From NCBI GenBank assembly GCA_030634465.1, contig DAOWAS010000011.1:1-32662 (forward strand): a stretch of 32,662 nt of DNA. Reading direction: 5' to 3'. The position numbers and the translations under genes are program-made. Shown in pieces: positions 25,766 to 32,662 of this stretch; within the stretch, counting starts at the first letter, position 1; every line of letters begins with the position of its first letter. Under the pieces are notes generated by a model. It saw only the letters and a program-made list of their open reading frames with translations, searched no databases and was not told where the DNA came from. This stretch comes from Alphaproteobacteria bacterium (GTDB lineage: Bacteria > Pseudomonadota > Alphaproteobacteria > Sphingomonadales > SMXR01).

Positions 25766-26524
25766 TTATTTTTTTGGACCAACCCTTAGCAATTTATCAG
25801 CAATGAAATATGGTAGTGCTTGTAAGGTGCGAATAAGCGAAAAGGTTGGGAATGGGAAAGCTATTCTTGCTTTGTTTTTAGCCAAGCCTTTAACAATAAT
25901 TTTTGCCGCTTTTTCCGATGTCATTAAAAATGGCATGGCGTGTTTGTTTTGTGCGGTCATGCGGCTAATTACATAACCGGGGCAAATGACATTTACTTCA
26001 ATATTGCGGTTGGCATATGTGCCACGCAGGCTTTCAGCATAGGCACGCACGGCATTTTTACTGGCAGAATATGCAGGGTTGCCGGGCAAACCTAAAAAAC
26101 CTGCTACGGATGAAACAATGGCAATTTGACCGTGGCCTTGCTGTTTCATTACATCAATTGCGGGGTGAACGGTGTTGAACACGCCATTTACATTAACCTC
26201 AAATGTTTTTACGGCACGTTCATGCAAGCTCATTTTAGTTCCTGCACCAAAACCAACACCTGCGTTTGCTATAACCAGATCAATAGGGCCATCTTCGGCT
26301 AAAGACTTTACCCACACTGCCATTGCGGCTTCGTCGGTTACGTTTAAAACACGGGCGTCAACTGTGGCGCCCTTGGCTTCCAACTCTTTTTTGGTGGCGG
26401 CTAGGCGCTCTTCATTGCGGCCTGTAATGGCAATAAAAACACCTTCTTTGGCATATTCTAGGGCTACTGCTTCGCCAATGCCGCTATTGGCACCAGTAAT
26501 AAGAATTCTTTGGGGATTTTTCAT
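25766..26524 (-). CDS. SDR family NAD(P)-dependent oxidoreductase
   Basis: Classical SDR of about 252 residues with TGANSGIG (10-17), NAG (87-89) in VIANAGVGFG, and catalytic S139, Y152 and K156 (in GNPAYSASKNA). The ATG at 26524 (MKNPQRILITG) gives a standard SDR start; the frame is open to 26575 with an in-frame TTG, but those 17 residues are not typical. Neither start has a clear ribosome binding site. The C-terminal 50 residues (KAAKIIVKGLAKNKARIAFPFPTF) resemble SDRs acting on lipophilic substrates, but the substrate cannot be assigned. It is a single gene on the minus strand, between the mltG and yicC-gmk units. Confidence 0.88.
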   Translation of the reverse strand: MKNPQRILITGANSGIGEAVALEYAKEGVFIAITGRNEERLAATKKELEAKGATVDARVLNVTDEAAMAVWVKSLAEDGPIDLVIANAGVGFGAGTKMSLHERAVKTFEVNVNGVFNTVHPAIDVMKQQGHGQIAIVSSVAGFLGLPGNPAYSASKNAVRAYAESLRGTYANRNIEVNVICPGYVISRMTAQNKHAMPFLMTSEKAAKIIVKGLAKNKARIAFPFPTFSLIRTLQALPYFIADKLLRVGPKK

Positions 26525-26623
26525 AAAAAATACAATCTTTGCTAAAAAGTTGGTGTTTGTTTCTATGCCTATCAAAAAAACTCTACTATATTTAATGTCA
26601 GTAGTTCGTCATGGCAAGTATTG

Positions 26624-26644
26624 TTGTCATGCCTCAGATGACAA
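26624..26644 (+). other. hairpin before yicC
   Basis: TTGTCAT (26624-26630) and ATGACAA (26638-26644) form a perfect 7-bp stem with loop GCCTCAG, about 30 bp before the yicC start. No T-tract follows. It could be a leader hairpin or an operator dyad between the divergent SDR and yicC genes. Confidence 0.3.
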
Positions 26645-26673
26645 GTTAGTGAAGTAAGTGAAGGAATTTATAA

Positions 26674-27573
26674 ATGTCTTTAAAAAGCATGACAGGATTT
26701 GCCAGAGCAAGCGGTGTTGTTACAGGGTGGCAATGGTCATGGGAAATTAAAAGTGTCAACGCCAAGGGGCTGGACAGCCGTGTTCGCGTGCCTTCTATTT
26801 TAGATGGTTTGGACATTGAAGTTAAAAAAATAATTTCAAAAGACATCAAACGCGGCACTGTTTATGCCAATTTGGACATTAAACAAAATAAAGTTGATGG
26901 CGATGGCAACAGTAGCTTGGCTGTTAATCGTGAAAACTTGGAAGAGGTGTTTGACCTGTTGCAAGAATATGAAAGCACAGCAGAACTGGCACCATCGTCC
27001 ATGGCGCAATTATTGTCCATAAAAGGTATTTTAGAGGTGGAAGAGGCAGGGGTTAGCGAAAACCTGCGTAAAAACCTCGAGGTTGGTGTCCTGCGTGGCT
27101 TTGAAGGTGTTTTGACCGCGTTAATTAAGGCTCGTGAAGACGAGGGTAAGGCCATGCACTTGGTTATAAACGAGCATATTACATCGCTAGATTTTATGTT
27201 GGAAAAAGCCGCTGATTGTGATGCGGTTCGTATGGAAAATGTGCGTGACAGGTTTAAAGAAAAGGTTGAAAGCTTGTTGGCTGACAATGAAGGCCTTAGC
27301 GATGAACGTTTGGAGCAAGAAGTAGCTGTGTTGGCGGTTAAGGCCGATATTTCAGAAGAAATAAACCGATTAAAAGCACATTTAAAGTCAGCCCGTGACA
27401 TGCTGAAAAGCAAAAACCCTGTGGGCAGGCAGTATGACTTTTTAGCACAGGAATTAAACCGCGAGGTAAATACGCTTTGTTCCAAATCGTCAGATATTGA
27501 GCTGACAAAAATTGGTTTAGAGATGAAGGCGCAAGTCGATATGCTGCGTGAGCAAATACAAAATATTGAATAA
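26674..27573 (+). CDS. yicC: YicC family endoribonuclease
   Basis: A YicC/YloC protein of 299 residues, a family described as endoribonucleases involved in small-RNA and mRNA decay. It opens with the signature MTGFARASG (about 5-13) and has the central WEIKSVNAKGLDSRVRVPS. The DUF1732 C-terminal region reads GRQYDFLAQELNREVNTLCSKSSD and ends MKAQVDMLREQIQNIE. GAAGGA precedes the ATG. gmk starts 14 bp later, and yicC-gmk adjacency is widely conserved, supporting the call. It is cytoplasmic and expected to be a hexamer. Confidence 0.95.
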   Translation: MSLKSMTGFARASGVVTGWQWSWEIKSVNAKGLDSRVRVPSILDGLDIEVKKIISKDIKRGTVYANLDIKQNKVDGDGNSSLAVNRENLEEVFDLLQEYESTAELAPSSMAQLLSIKGILEVEEAGVSENLRKNLEVGVLRGFEGVLTALIKAREDEGKAMHLVINEHITSLDFMLEKAADCDAVRMENVRDRFKEKVESLLADNEGLSDERLEQEVAVLAVKADISEEINRLKAHLKSARDMLKSKNPVGRQYDFLAQELNREVNTLCSKSSDIELTKIGLEMKAQVDMLREQIQNIE

Positions 27574-27587
27574 CAGAGTTAGATATT

Positions 27588-28235
27588 ATGCAAAATGACC
27601 AGAAACAAACACCAAGACGTGGGGTAATGCTGATATTATCTTCACCATCAGGCGCAGGTAAAACAACACTTTCCAGACGGCTGTTAGACGAGGTTGAAGA
27701 TATTTCGCTTTCAGTTTCAGCCACCACCAGACAGCCACGTAAAGGCGAGATTGAGGGCATTGATTATTTTTTTGTCGATGATGATCGCTTTCACCAAATG
27801 GTAACTTCTGGCGCATTTTTAGAGCATGCCAAGGTTTTTGGAAATTCATACGGCACCCCCGCAGGCCCTGTGCACCAAGAGCTAGAAGAGGGGCGTGATG
27901 TTTTGTTTGATATCGACTGGCAGGGCGCACAGCAAATGCAAAAGGTTGCCGCCGCCGACATTGTGCGGGTGTTTATTTTGCCGCCATCGTTAGAAGAGCT
28001 GCACTCACGCCTGAAAGGCCGTGGTCAGGATAGTGATGAGGTGGTTGAGGCGCGTATGCAAAAAGCATCATCAGAAATTTCCCATTGGGATGCATATGAT
28101 TATGTTTTGGTGAATGACGATGTTGAAACATGTCTGGCGCAGTTAAAACATGTGCTTGAGGCTGAGCGTATGCGGTTGCCGCGGCGCATTAAAAGTGTTG
28201 GCGAATTGGCAAAGTCCATGATGGGTGATGAATAA
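27588..28235 (+). CDS. gmk: guanylate kinase Gmk
   Basis: Phosphorylates GMP to GDP with ATP, following on from GuaB and GuaA encoded earlier in the window. The 215-residue enzyme has the P-loop SSPSGAGKTTL (18-28), the GMP-binding SVSATTRQPRKGEIEGIDY, and the lid region (RLKGRGQDSDEVVEARM). Length is typical. Its stop codon (28233-28235) touches the proposed ATT start of the next gene, so coupling is possible. Confidence 0.97.
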   Translation: MQNDQKQTPRRGVMLILSSPSGAGKTTLSRRLLDEVEDISLSVSATTRQPRKGEIEGIDYFFVDDDRFHQMVTSGAFLEHAKVFGNSYGTPAGPVHQELEEGRDVLFDIDWQGAQQMQKVAAADIVRVFILPPSLEELHSRLKGRGQDSDEVVEARMQKASSEISHWDAYDYVLVNDDVETCLAQLKHVLEAERMRLPRRIKSVGELAKSMMGDE

Positions 28236-28615
28236 TTAAGCCACGGACAAAAATATCAAGGCGAGCATTTGTTGCAGGCACTGTTGCGGCCTCGTCGTTG
28301 CTTGCTAGTGGTTGCGGATTTGGGGAAAATGAAATGTTTGGTTTAATTGTTAAAATAACTTCTGTTGATGGTGAGCGTGATAACCTGATGTCTATTTTGC
28401 AAAATGGTACGGCAAATATGCCAGGAAATATCAGCTATACCATTGCCAAAGACCAAGAAAACCACAATGAGATTTGGATAACCGAGGTTTGGGACAGCCA
28501 AGCAAACCAAGAAGCCTCAATAGAGCTTGCATCAGTGCAAGATGCCATTGGCAAAGGCAGACCGTTAATTGCCGGCATGAGCAGGGTGGCAACAACCACA
28601 CCGTTAGCACGCTAA
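28235..28615 (+). CDS. ABM-fold putative quinol monooxygenase with Tat/lipoprotein-like leader
   Basis: The core (about residues 33-126) is an antibiotic biosynthesis monooxygenase (ABM) domain, beginning MFGLIVKITSVDGERDNL and containing ITEVWDSQANQEASI and GRPLIAGM. This subgroup is usually annotated as putative quinol monooxygenase. ATG at 28331, with GGGG upstream, would give just the 94-residue domain; TTG at 28298 cuts into a leader. The frame is open back to 28232 and encodes a Tat-type signal: basic n-region KPRTKI, twin-arginine SRRAFVAG (28256-28279), a hydrophobic AAS-rich stretch, and LLASGC as a possible lipobox (Cys about 27). The only starts that keep it are ATT (28235) or ATA (28232), directly on the gmk stop. 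I give the ATT form as the likeliest full gene; start confidence is moderate. Confidence 0.72.
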   Translation: MKPRTKISRRAFVAGTVAASSLLASGCGFGENEMFGLIVKITSVDGERDNLMSILQNGTANMPGNISYTIAKDQENHNEIWITEVWDSQANQEASIELASVQDAIGKGRPLIAGMSRVATTTPLAR

Positions 28616-28617
28616 AA

Positions 28618-29502
28618 TCAGCTTGTTTTTATTAGGCTTTGTTTTTCTTGATATAGCATTGCTAGCTTAGCAATGGTTGGAACATCTAGCTGTTCAGGGC
28701 GCTCGGTTCCAGTTAGGCCAATTTCTTCTAAATCACTGGTCTGAAAACCTAGTGGTTTCAAACTAGCCCGCAGCATTTTACGGCGTTGACCAAATGCTTT
28801 TTCGGTAATTTTTTCTAAATATTCCATTTTTAAACCCGCCAAACACGGCTTGGTTGGAATAATTTGCACCACGCTGGATGTTACTTTTGGTGCAGGGGTA
28901 AAGGCTGATGGTGGAATGTCGAACAAAATTCTGGTTTTTGCCCGCCAGTTGGTCAAGACGCTTAAACGACCATAAGCCTTGCAATTTGGCTTGGCGATAA
29001 TGCGTTCTGCCACCTCTTTTTGGAACATCAGCGTAAGACTGCCAAAAAATGGCGGCCAGTTGTCGCCACTAAGCCACTTAACCAACAGTGCTGTGCCCAC
29101 ATTGTAGGGCAGGTTGGCGCAAATATGAACTGGGCTATCTGTACCATCAAGCCCTGACATTATTTCAGCCATATCAATTGCCATAGCGTCGCCAATATGG
29201 GTGTTTATGCGGTTTGGATAGGCAGCGGATATTTCATCCAAAATTGGCTCGCAGCGCCTGTCTTTTTCAATGACGGTCAGGGTTTTCACCCCCTCCATCA
29301 ACAATGCGCGGCTTAAACCACCGGGGCCGGGGCCAATTTCTAATACGTGGCTGTTTTTCAGGTCTGGCACTTGGCGGGCAATTTTACAGGTCAGGTTCAG
29401 GTCGAGTAAAAAGTTTTGCCCAAAGCTTTTTTTAGCGCTCAAGCCATGTTTGGATATTACCTCACGTAGGGGTGGCAAATTATCATCTAGTTTTTCACTC
29501 AT
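28618..29502 (-). CDS. rsmA: 16S rRNA dimethyladenosine transferase RsmA (KsgA)
   Basis: Dimethylates A1518 and A1519 in helix 45 of 16S rRNA, a late 30S quality-control step. The 294-residue protein shows KKSFGQNFLLD near the N-terminus, SAM motif I LEIGPGPGGLSRAL (54-67), and motif IV NLPYNV (130-135). The C-terminal RNA-binding domain includes FGQRRKMLRASLK, typical of RsmA. It overlaps pdxA by 8 bp (its ATG lies before the pdxA TGA) and converges with the ABM gene, with only 2 bp between the stops. The order lptD-surA-pdxA-rsmA is a classical proteobacterial operon. Confidence 0.97.
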   Translation of the reverse strand: MSEKLDDNLPPLREVISKHGLSAKKSFGQNFLLDLNLTCKIARQVPDLKNSHVLEIGPGPGGLSRALLMEGVKTLTVIEKDRRCEPILDEISAAYPNRINTHIGDAMAIDMAEIMSGLDGTDSPVHICANLPYNVGTALLVKWLSGDNWPPFFGSLTLMFQKEVAERIIAKPNCKAYGRLSVLTNWRAKTRILFDIPPSAFTPAPKVTSSVVQIIPTKPCLAGLKMEYLEKITEKAFGQRRKMLRASLKPLGFQTSDLEEIGLTGTERPEQLDVPTIAKLAMLYQEKQSLIKTS

Positions 29503-30484
29503 GACTATTGCTCAATCTTTTTGCCATAATAATAGCCTGAATAAAGCTGTTGGGGTCTGCCATGTTCTGCCCCGCTATTTCATAAGCAGTGCCGTGGTCA
29601 GGGCTGGTTCTTAGCAAGCCATCAAGCCCAAGGGTTATGTTTACCCCGTTTCGCATGTCTAACGCTTTAAACGGTGCTAGAGCTTGGTCGTGATACATGG
29701 CAAGCACAGCGTCATATTTCATCCGCTCGCCCTCTGACAGCAAGCTATCAGCCGCATAAGGGCCAAATACACTGTGACCTTCGTCTTGCAATTGTTTTAT
29801 GGCGGGAATTATGATGTTTTCTTCTTCGTCGCCCATGCTGCCATTTTCGCCCGCATGTGGGTTTAGGCCTGTTATGGCAATGCGCGGGTTTGAATATAGA
29901 AACCGTTCAGCCAGATCTTTAAGCATTATTTTTGCGGTTTTTACTATTAGCGTCTGAGTAATGCTTTTTGCCACATCTTTCAGGGGTATATGAATGGTCA
30001 GTGGCACAATGCTTAGCTTGTCGCTGTGCAACATCATTACGGCATCGCTTTCATCTTGTCCTGCAAGGTGGGCTAGAAAATCCGTATGCCCTTTGTGCTT
30101 AAAACCCGCCTTGTACAACGTGTGTTTGTTTATGGGGGCGGTAACTAACGCTGATGCTTCACCTAATTTTACGTATTTTGCGCCATTTTCTATTGCTTCT
30201 ATGGTCATTTCAGCGCTGGATTTTGCAGAAATATCAATAACGGGCAGGGCGTTATTAAAATGCTCGCTGGCTTCAGATGGCTGTGAAATGCATTTTATGG
30301 AAAGTGATGGGTCAATTTTTTGCAGAATATCAGCACTACCAAGAATGAAAAATACAGGTAGGGCTAGCTCATTTCGTTTGAGCCAAGATTTCACAATAAT
30401 TTCAGGGCCAATACCAGCTGGGTCACCTATGCTTATGGCAATTGGGCAATTGTTTGGTGTGCTAAAATTAGCTTTTGGTATCAT
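29495..30484 (-). CDS. pdxA: 4-hydroxythreonine-4-phosphate dehydrogenase PdxA
   Basis: NAD-dependent oxidation of 4-hydroxythreonine phosphate in the DXP-dependent route to pyridoxal phosphate. The 329-residue protein has ISIGDPAGIGPEI near the N-terminus and the three metal-ligand histidine contexts: KHKGHTDFLAHLAG, GLNPHAGENG and AMYHDQALAPFK. It overlaps surA by four bases (ATGA) and rsmA by eight, indicating tight translational coupling. Length is normal. Confidence 0.97.
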   Translation of the reverse strand: MIPKANFSTPNNCPIAISIGDPAGIGPEIIVKSWLKRNELALPVFFILGSADILQKIDPSLSIKCISQPSEASEHFNNALPVIDISAKSSAEMTIEAIENGAKYVKLGEASALVTAPINKHTLYKAGFKHKGHTDFLAHLAGQDESDAVMMLHSDKLSIVPLTIHIPLKDVAKSITQTLIVKTAKIMLKDLAERFLYSNPRIAITGLNPHAGENGSMGDEEENIIIPAIKQLQDEGHSVFGPYAADSLLSEGERMKYDAVLAMYHDQALAPFKALDMRNGVNITLGLDGLLRTSPDHGTAYEIAGQNMADPNSFIQAIIMAKRLSNSHE

Positions 30485-31788
30485 TTATAATCCACAATTG
30501 AATCACGTCTTAAATCGCGCAGATAACGGCGCGCCATAAGTGCTAGACGCTCTTGCTCAAGCTGGCCAAAAACCTGATTAAATGTTGGTTCAACAATTTC
30601 GGGTGTTACCTTGTTGCAAACAATGAAAAAACGCACGCCATCATCAGACACAACTGGTTGTGATGGCTGACCAGTTTCAAGGTTTACAATAATTGGTTTT
30701 AAGCGCGGGTTTATTTGTCTTAGTGGAATGTTGGCAATTTGGCCAAATTCAGTAATTTCTAATTGCTCTGCAAAACCTTCTATTTGCTCACAGCTATTCA
30801 TGCTTGGCATAAGAGCTTCGGCCTTTGTCAAAAATGCTTCTGCGCTTTCCTGTGTGGTTTCTTCTGTAAAAGGGTAAAACATATTATGAAGCTCTACTTC
30901 AACATCCATAGGGTCAACACTAAGAATGCGTCTGCGATCCAACAGATTTAAAATATGGTAGCCACTGCCAGCAAAAATAGGGATAGACGTGGCGCCAACG
31001 TCCATTTGACTAACAACATCTTTAATTTCTCTTGGTAGTTGGTCTTCACTAACCCAGCCCATGTCGCCGCCAGATGACGCTGATGATGTTTCAGAAAACT
31101 GCCGAGCCAACAGGTAAAACTGTGCCCCGCGACCCAACTGTTCATACAAGCGGTCGGCGGTTTGCATAACCTGATTGCGGCGGGTTGGGTTATCAACTAT
31201 TAAATAAATTTCAGCAATTCTGTATTCGTATTTACCTTTGTTGGCAATAATACGGTCGATGCGTTCGTCAACCTCTTCATCGCTAATACTAACCTGACTG
31301 CCCAAACGACCATTTACAATTGCCTGCCATGCAAACTCGGCACGTAGTTGTGAAAACAGTGCTGCTTTGCTAGAGCCAGAATTAAACAAAAACAGTTCGA
31401 ACTGCTCTGGTGTTTGCTGGAAGTTTACCGCAATGTTCCTAAAGGCATCTTCCAACTGGGCATCGTCAATTTCAACTTCATATTCTGCGGCTTCTTGTAA
31501 CTGCAAGCGTTCATCGACCATTGAACGTAAAACCTGTTCGTTTAGGTCTTCTAGCTCATCATCGCTGGGTGGGCTGGGCGAGGCGGCAATAATAAGGCCA
31601 ACACGTTGTTGCAGGTCATATCCTGATATAATTTCATCGTTAACCAAAGCCTCAATTCTTTGTAAAACTTCTTGTGCCTGTGCTGGTTTAACCATAGCCC
31701 CAGATAAATAAATTCCACTGGCAACAAATGTTAAAACCAGAGCAATAAGCCCTTTAAGTTGAAACGATGATTTTCTACAATTATTCAT
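30481..31788 (-). CDS. surA: periplasmic chaperone / peptidyl-prolyl isomerase SurA
   Basis: Escorts outer-membrane proteins through the periplasm to the BAM complex. A Sec signal peptide occupies residues 1-38 (hydrophobic LIALVLTFVASGIYL, cleavage after KPAQA). The SurA N-terminal chaperone domain follows (about 40-180, IEALVNDEIISGYDLQQRV), then one parvulin domain (about 187-286, ending GSGYHILNLLDRR) and a C-terminal helical region. At 435 residues it is about as long as E. coli SurA, but I can recognise only one parvulin domain clearly; the second position (about 290-400) is divergent. lptD, a known SurA/BAM client, is directly upstream; BamB is also in the window. Confidence 0.93.
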   Translation of the reverse strand: MNNCRKSSFQLKGLIALVLTFVASGIYLSGAMVKPAQAQEVLQRIEALVNDEIISGYDLQQRVGLIIAASPSPPSDDELEDLNEQVLRSMVDERLQLQEAAEYEVEIDDAQLEDAFRNIAVNFQQTPEQFELFLFNSGSSKAALFSQLRAEFAWQAIVNGRLGSQVSISDEEVDERIDRIIANKGKYEYRIAEIYLIVDNPTRRNQVMQTADRLYEQLGRGAQFYLLARQFSETSSASSGGDMGWVSEDQLPREIKDVVSQMDVGATSIPIFAGSGYHILNLLDRRRILSVDPMDVEVELHNMFYPFTEETTQESAEAFLTKAEALMPSMNSCEQIEGFAEQLEITEFGQIANIPLRQINPRLKPIIVNLETGQPSQPVVSDDGVRFFIVCNKVTPEIVEPTFNQVFGQLEQERLALMARRYLRDLRRDSIVDYK

Positions 31789-31814
31789 AAACTTATTATC
31801 TCATTAAATGGTTA

Positions 31815-32662
31815 CTAACCCAAGTGTTTTAGGTTTATTCTGAACATGATCGAGTTACCTGGCAAAATATCTCTATCAGTTGTAAATGATTTTTTCCAAG
31901 CCAAACTAAATTCCAGACACTCGTCCCTATAGCGAAGACCGAGCTGATGTGCAATGGGCTCGTAGCCATTGGTCAGGTTTCTTATAACATCTCCGTAAAC
32001 AGTCCAACTGTCTTTTACCTCGTAAGACGCCGCTACTCTAATTTCTTCACGGTCCTCTAGTCCAATAAAATCAGTCCCTCTGTTTAGTTTGTAGTAGCCC
32101 ACAGACAACAGGTTGTCGCCCTTGCCAAACACGGCATCTACTTCGTTGCGTCTAAACGCGGCATCATCTTTATCAATACGGAAGCGATAAATAATACGCG
32201 CACTGTCATCTACGCTAGCTTCAATGCGACCAACAATATCGGAAAACTTACCTTCCAAGCCCGAACCAGCACCAAAAAAGCTTTCTTCGTTTGAAAGTCT
32301 GTAACTTTGGGCAACAAATACTTCTGAATTAAACCTGCCGCTATTTAACTGCCAGCGCACGCCGTAATTAATTCTGGTACCGCCTTCGTAGCGGTCAATG
32401 CCAGGAAAGCGATTGTCGGAATATATATTGCTGTCAGACAGCTCAAACGTGCGGCTGTCCTCCAAGGGAATGGCATCTGATGGGGTTTGTTGTGGTGCGC
32501 CAATAATATCAACTATGGGTTCTATAATTTGGCTATGGTCTTTGCCAACCTGAATAAACGGCCAGTTTAAGCGAAGCGATAATTGGGGTAAAAACCTGCC
32601 ATCAGTTCCATTTATGCCTGCAAAGGCAGGGTCGTCTGCCAGTTCAGCTTCATTTACACTAT
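31815..32662 (-). CDS. lptD: LPS-assembly protein LptD, C-terminal part (5' end outside window)
   Basis: Outer-membrane beta barrel that inserts lipopolysaccharide at the cell surface together with LptE. The frame is open from the window edge; the visible 281 residues are the C-terminal barrel strands. Recognisable parts are LRLNWPFIQVGKDHSQIIEP, which matches the LptD middle region, and IYSDNRFPGIDRYEGGTRINYG, the family's highly conserved segment. It ends FRINLKHLG, with alternating polar and hydrophobic strands and a near-terminal Phe as in many barrel proteins. The Leu codon at 32465 could be misread as a start, but the conserved sequence continues upstream of it. It heads lptD-surA-pdxA-rsmA; surA starts 26 bp after its stop. 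Confidence 0.95.
   Translation of the reverse strand, partial: SVNEAELADDPAFAGINGTDGRFLPQLSLRLNWPFIQVGKDHSQIIEPIVDIIGAPQQTPSDAIPLEDSRTFELSDSNIYSDNRFPGIDRYEGGTRINYGVRWQLNSGRFNSEVFVAQSYRLSNEESFFGAGSGLEGKFSDIVGRIEASVDDSARIIYRFRIDKDDAAFRRNEVDAVFGKGDNLLSVGYYKLNRGTDFIGLEDREEIRVAASYEVKDSWTVYGDVIRNLTNGYEPIAHQLGLRYRDECLEFSLAWKKSFTTDRDILPGNSIMFRINLKHLG

Noticed and set aside
25727-25775. Intrinsic terminator for mltG (GAAGC...GCTTC followed by a T-rich stretch)
   Set aside because: The stem is only 5 bp with a long loop, and the T-rich stretch is interrupted by As; too weak to call.
25665-25976. A 103-residue plus-strand reading frame across the end of repeat copy 2 and the 3' end of the SDR gene
   Set aside because: It lies partly in non-coding repeat DNA and partly antisense to a clear SDR gene, has low-complexity stretches, and shows no recognisable domain.
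26862-27485. Long antisense frame (207 residues) opposite yicC
   Set aside because: The sense frame is a well-matched YicC protein; the antisense product is Ser/Arg-rich with no motif.
32465-32465. TTG at 32465 as the start of a short separate gene
   Set aside because: Conserved LptD sequence continues in frame upstream to the window edge, so this is an internal leucine.

Overview
This window is a gene-dense housekeeping segment of a chromosome from an alphaproteobacterium with fairly low G+C (judged by eye). The evidence is gene content and order: ppx-rlmE-guaB-rsmB-guaA, yfgM-like-bamB-der, radA-cvpA-purF-SDR, rpsF-rpsR-rplI-dnaB, fabD-fabG-acpP-fabF-mltG-(SDR)-yicC-gmk and lptD-surA-pdxA-rsmA all match alphaproteobacterial arrangements, as do Der with an NKCE G4 motif and PurF with a propeptide plus Fe-S cysteines. 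A marine SAR116/Rhodospirillales-like or Kordiimonadales-like lineage would fit, but I cannot fix the genus.

Layout. 1-7755 (+ strand): 5'-truncated Ppx/GppA phosphatase, rRNA methyltransferases RlmE and RsmB-like, the GMP branch (GuaB, GuaA), a TPR protein, a 39-residue membrane-anchored mini-protein and PanB. 7842-11345 (+): YfgM-like protein, BamB and Der. 11365-20406 (- strand): SDR, PurF, CvpA, RadA, MlaF, MlaE, DnaB, L9, S18, S6. 20407-20871: a 465-bp gene-free divergent region holding a probable S6:S18-type mRNA leader, one copy of a structured repeat and a strong fabD promoter. 20872-25485 (+): fatty-acid synthesis (FabD, FabG, AcpP, FabF) plus MltG. 25486-25765: a second, inverted copy of the repeat. 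25766-26524 (-): SDR. 26674-28615 (+): YicC, Gmk and an ABM-fold protein with an unannotated Tat/lipoprotein-type leader. 28618-32662 (-): RsmA, PdxA, SurA and the C-terminal part of LptD.

Functional themes: guanine nucleotide supply (GuaB, GuaA, Gmk, PurF, Ppx/GppA), ribosome building and modification (RlmE, RsmB, RsmA, Der, S6/S18/L9), and outer-membrane and envelope biogenesis (BamB, SurA, LptD, MlaEF, MltG, fatty-acid synthesis). No phage, IS transposase, CRISPR, tRNA or rRNA genes were seen.

The most unusual feature is a pair of about 220-245 bp repeats in opposite orientation bracketing fabD-mltG. They have terminal inverted repeats ending in TA, a nearly invariant 90-bp core, and differences that fall symmetrically on both arms of predicted hairpins. 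I do not recognise this family. Otherwise the window is ordinary, and no new multi-gene system is visible.
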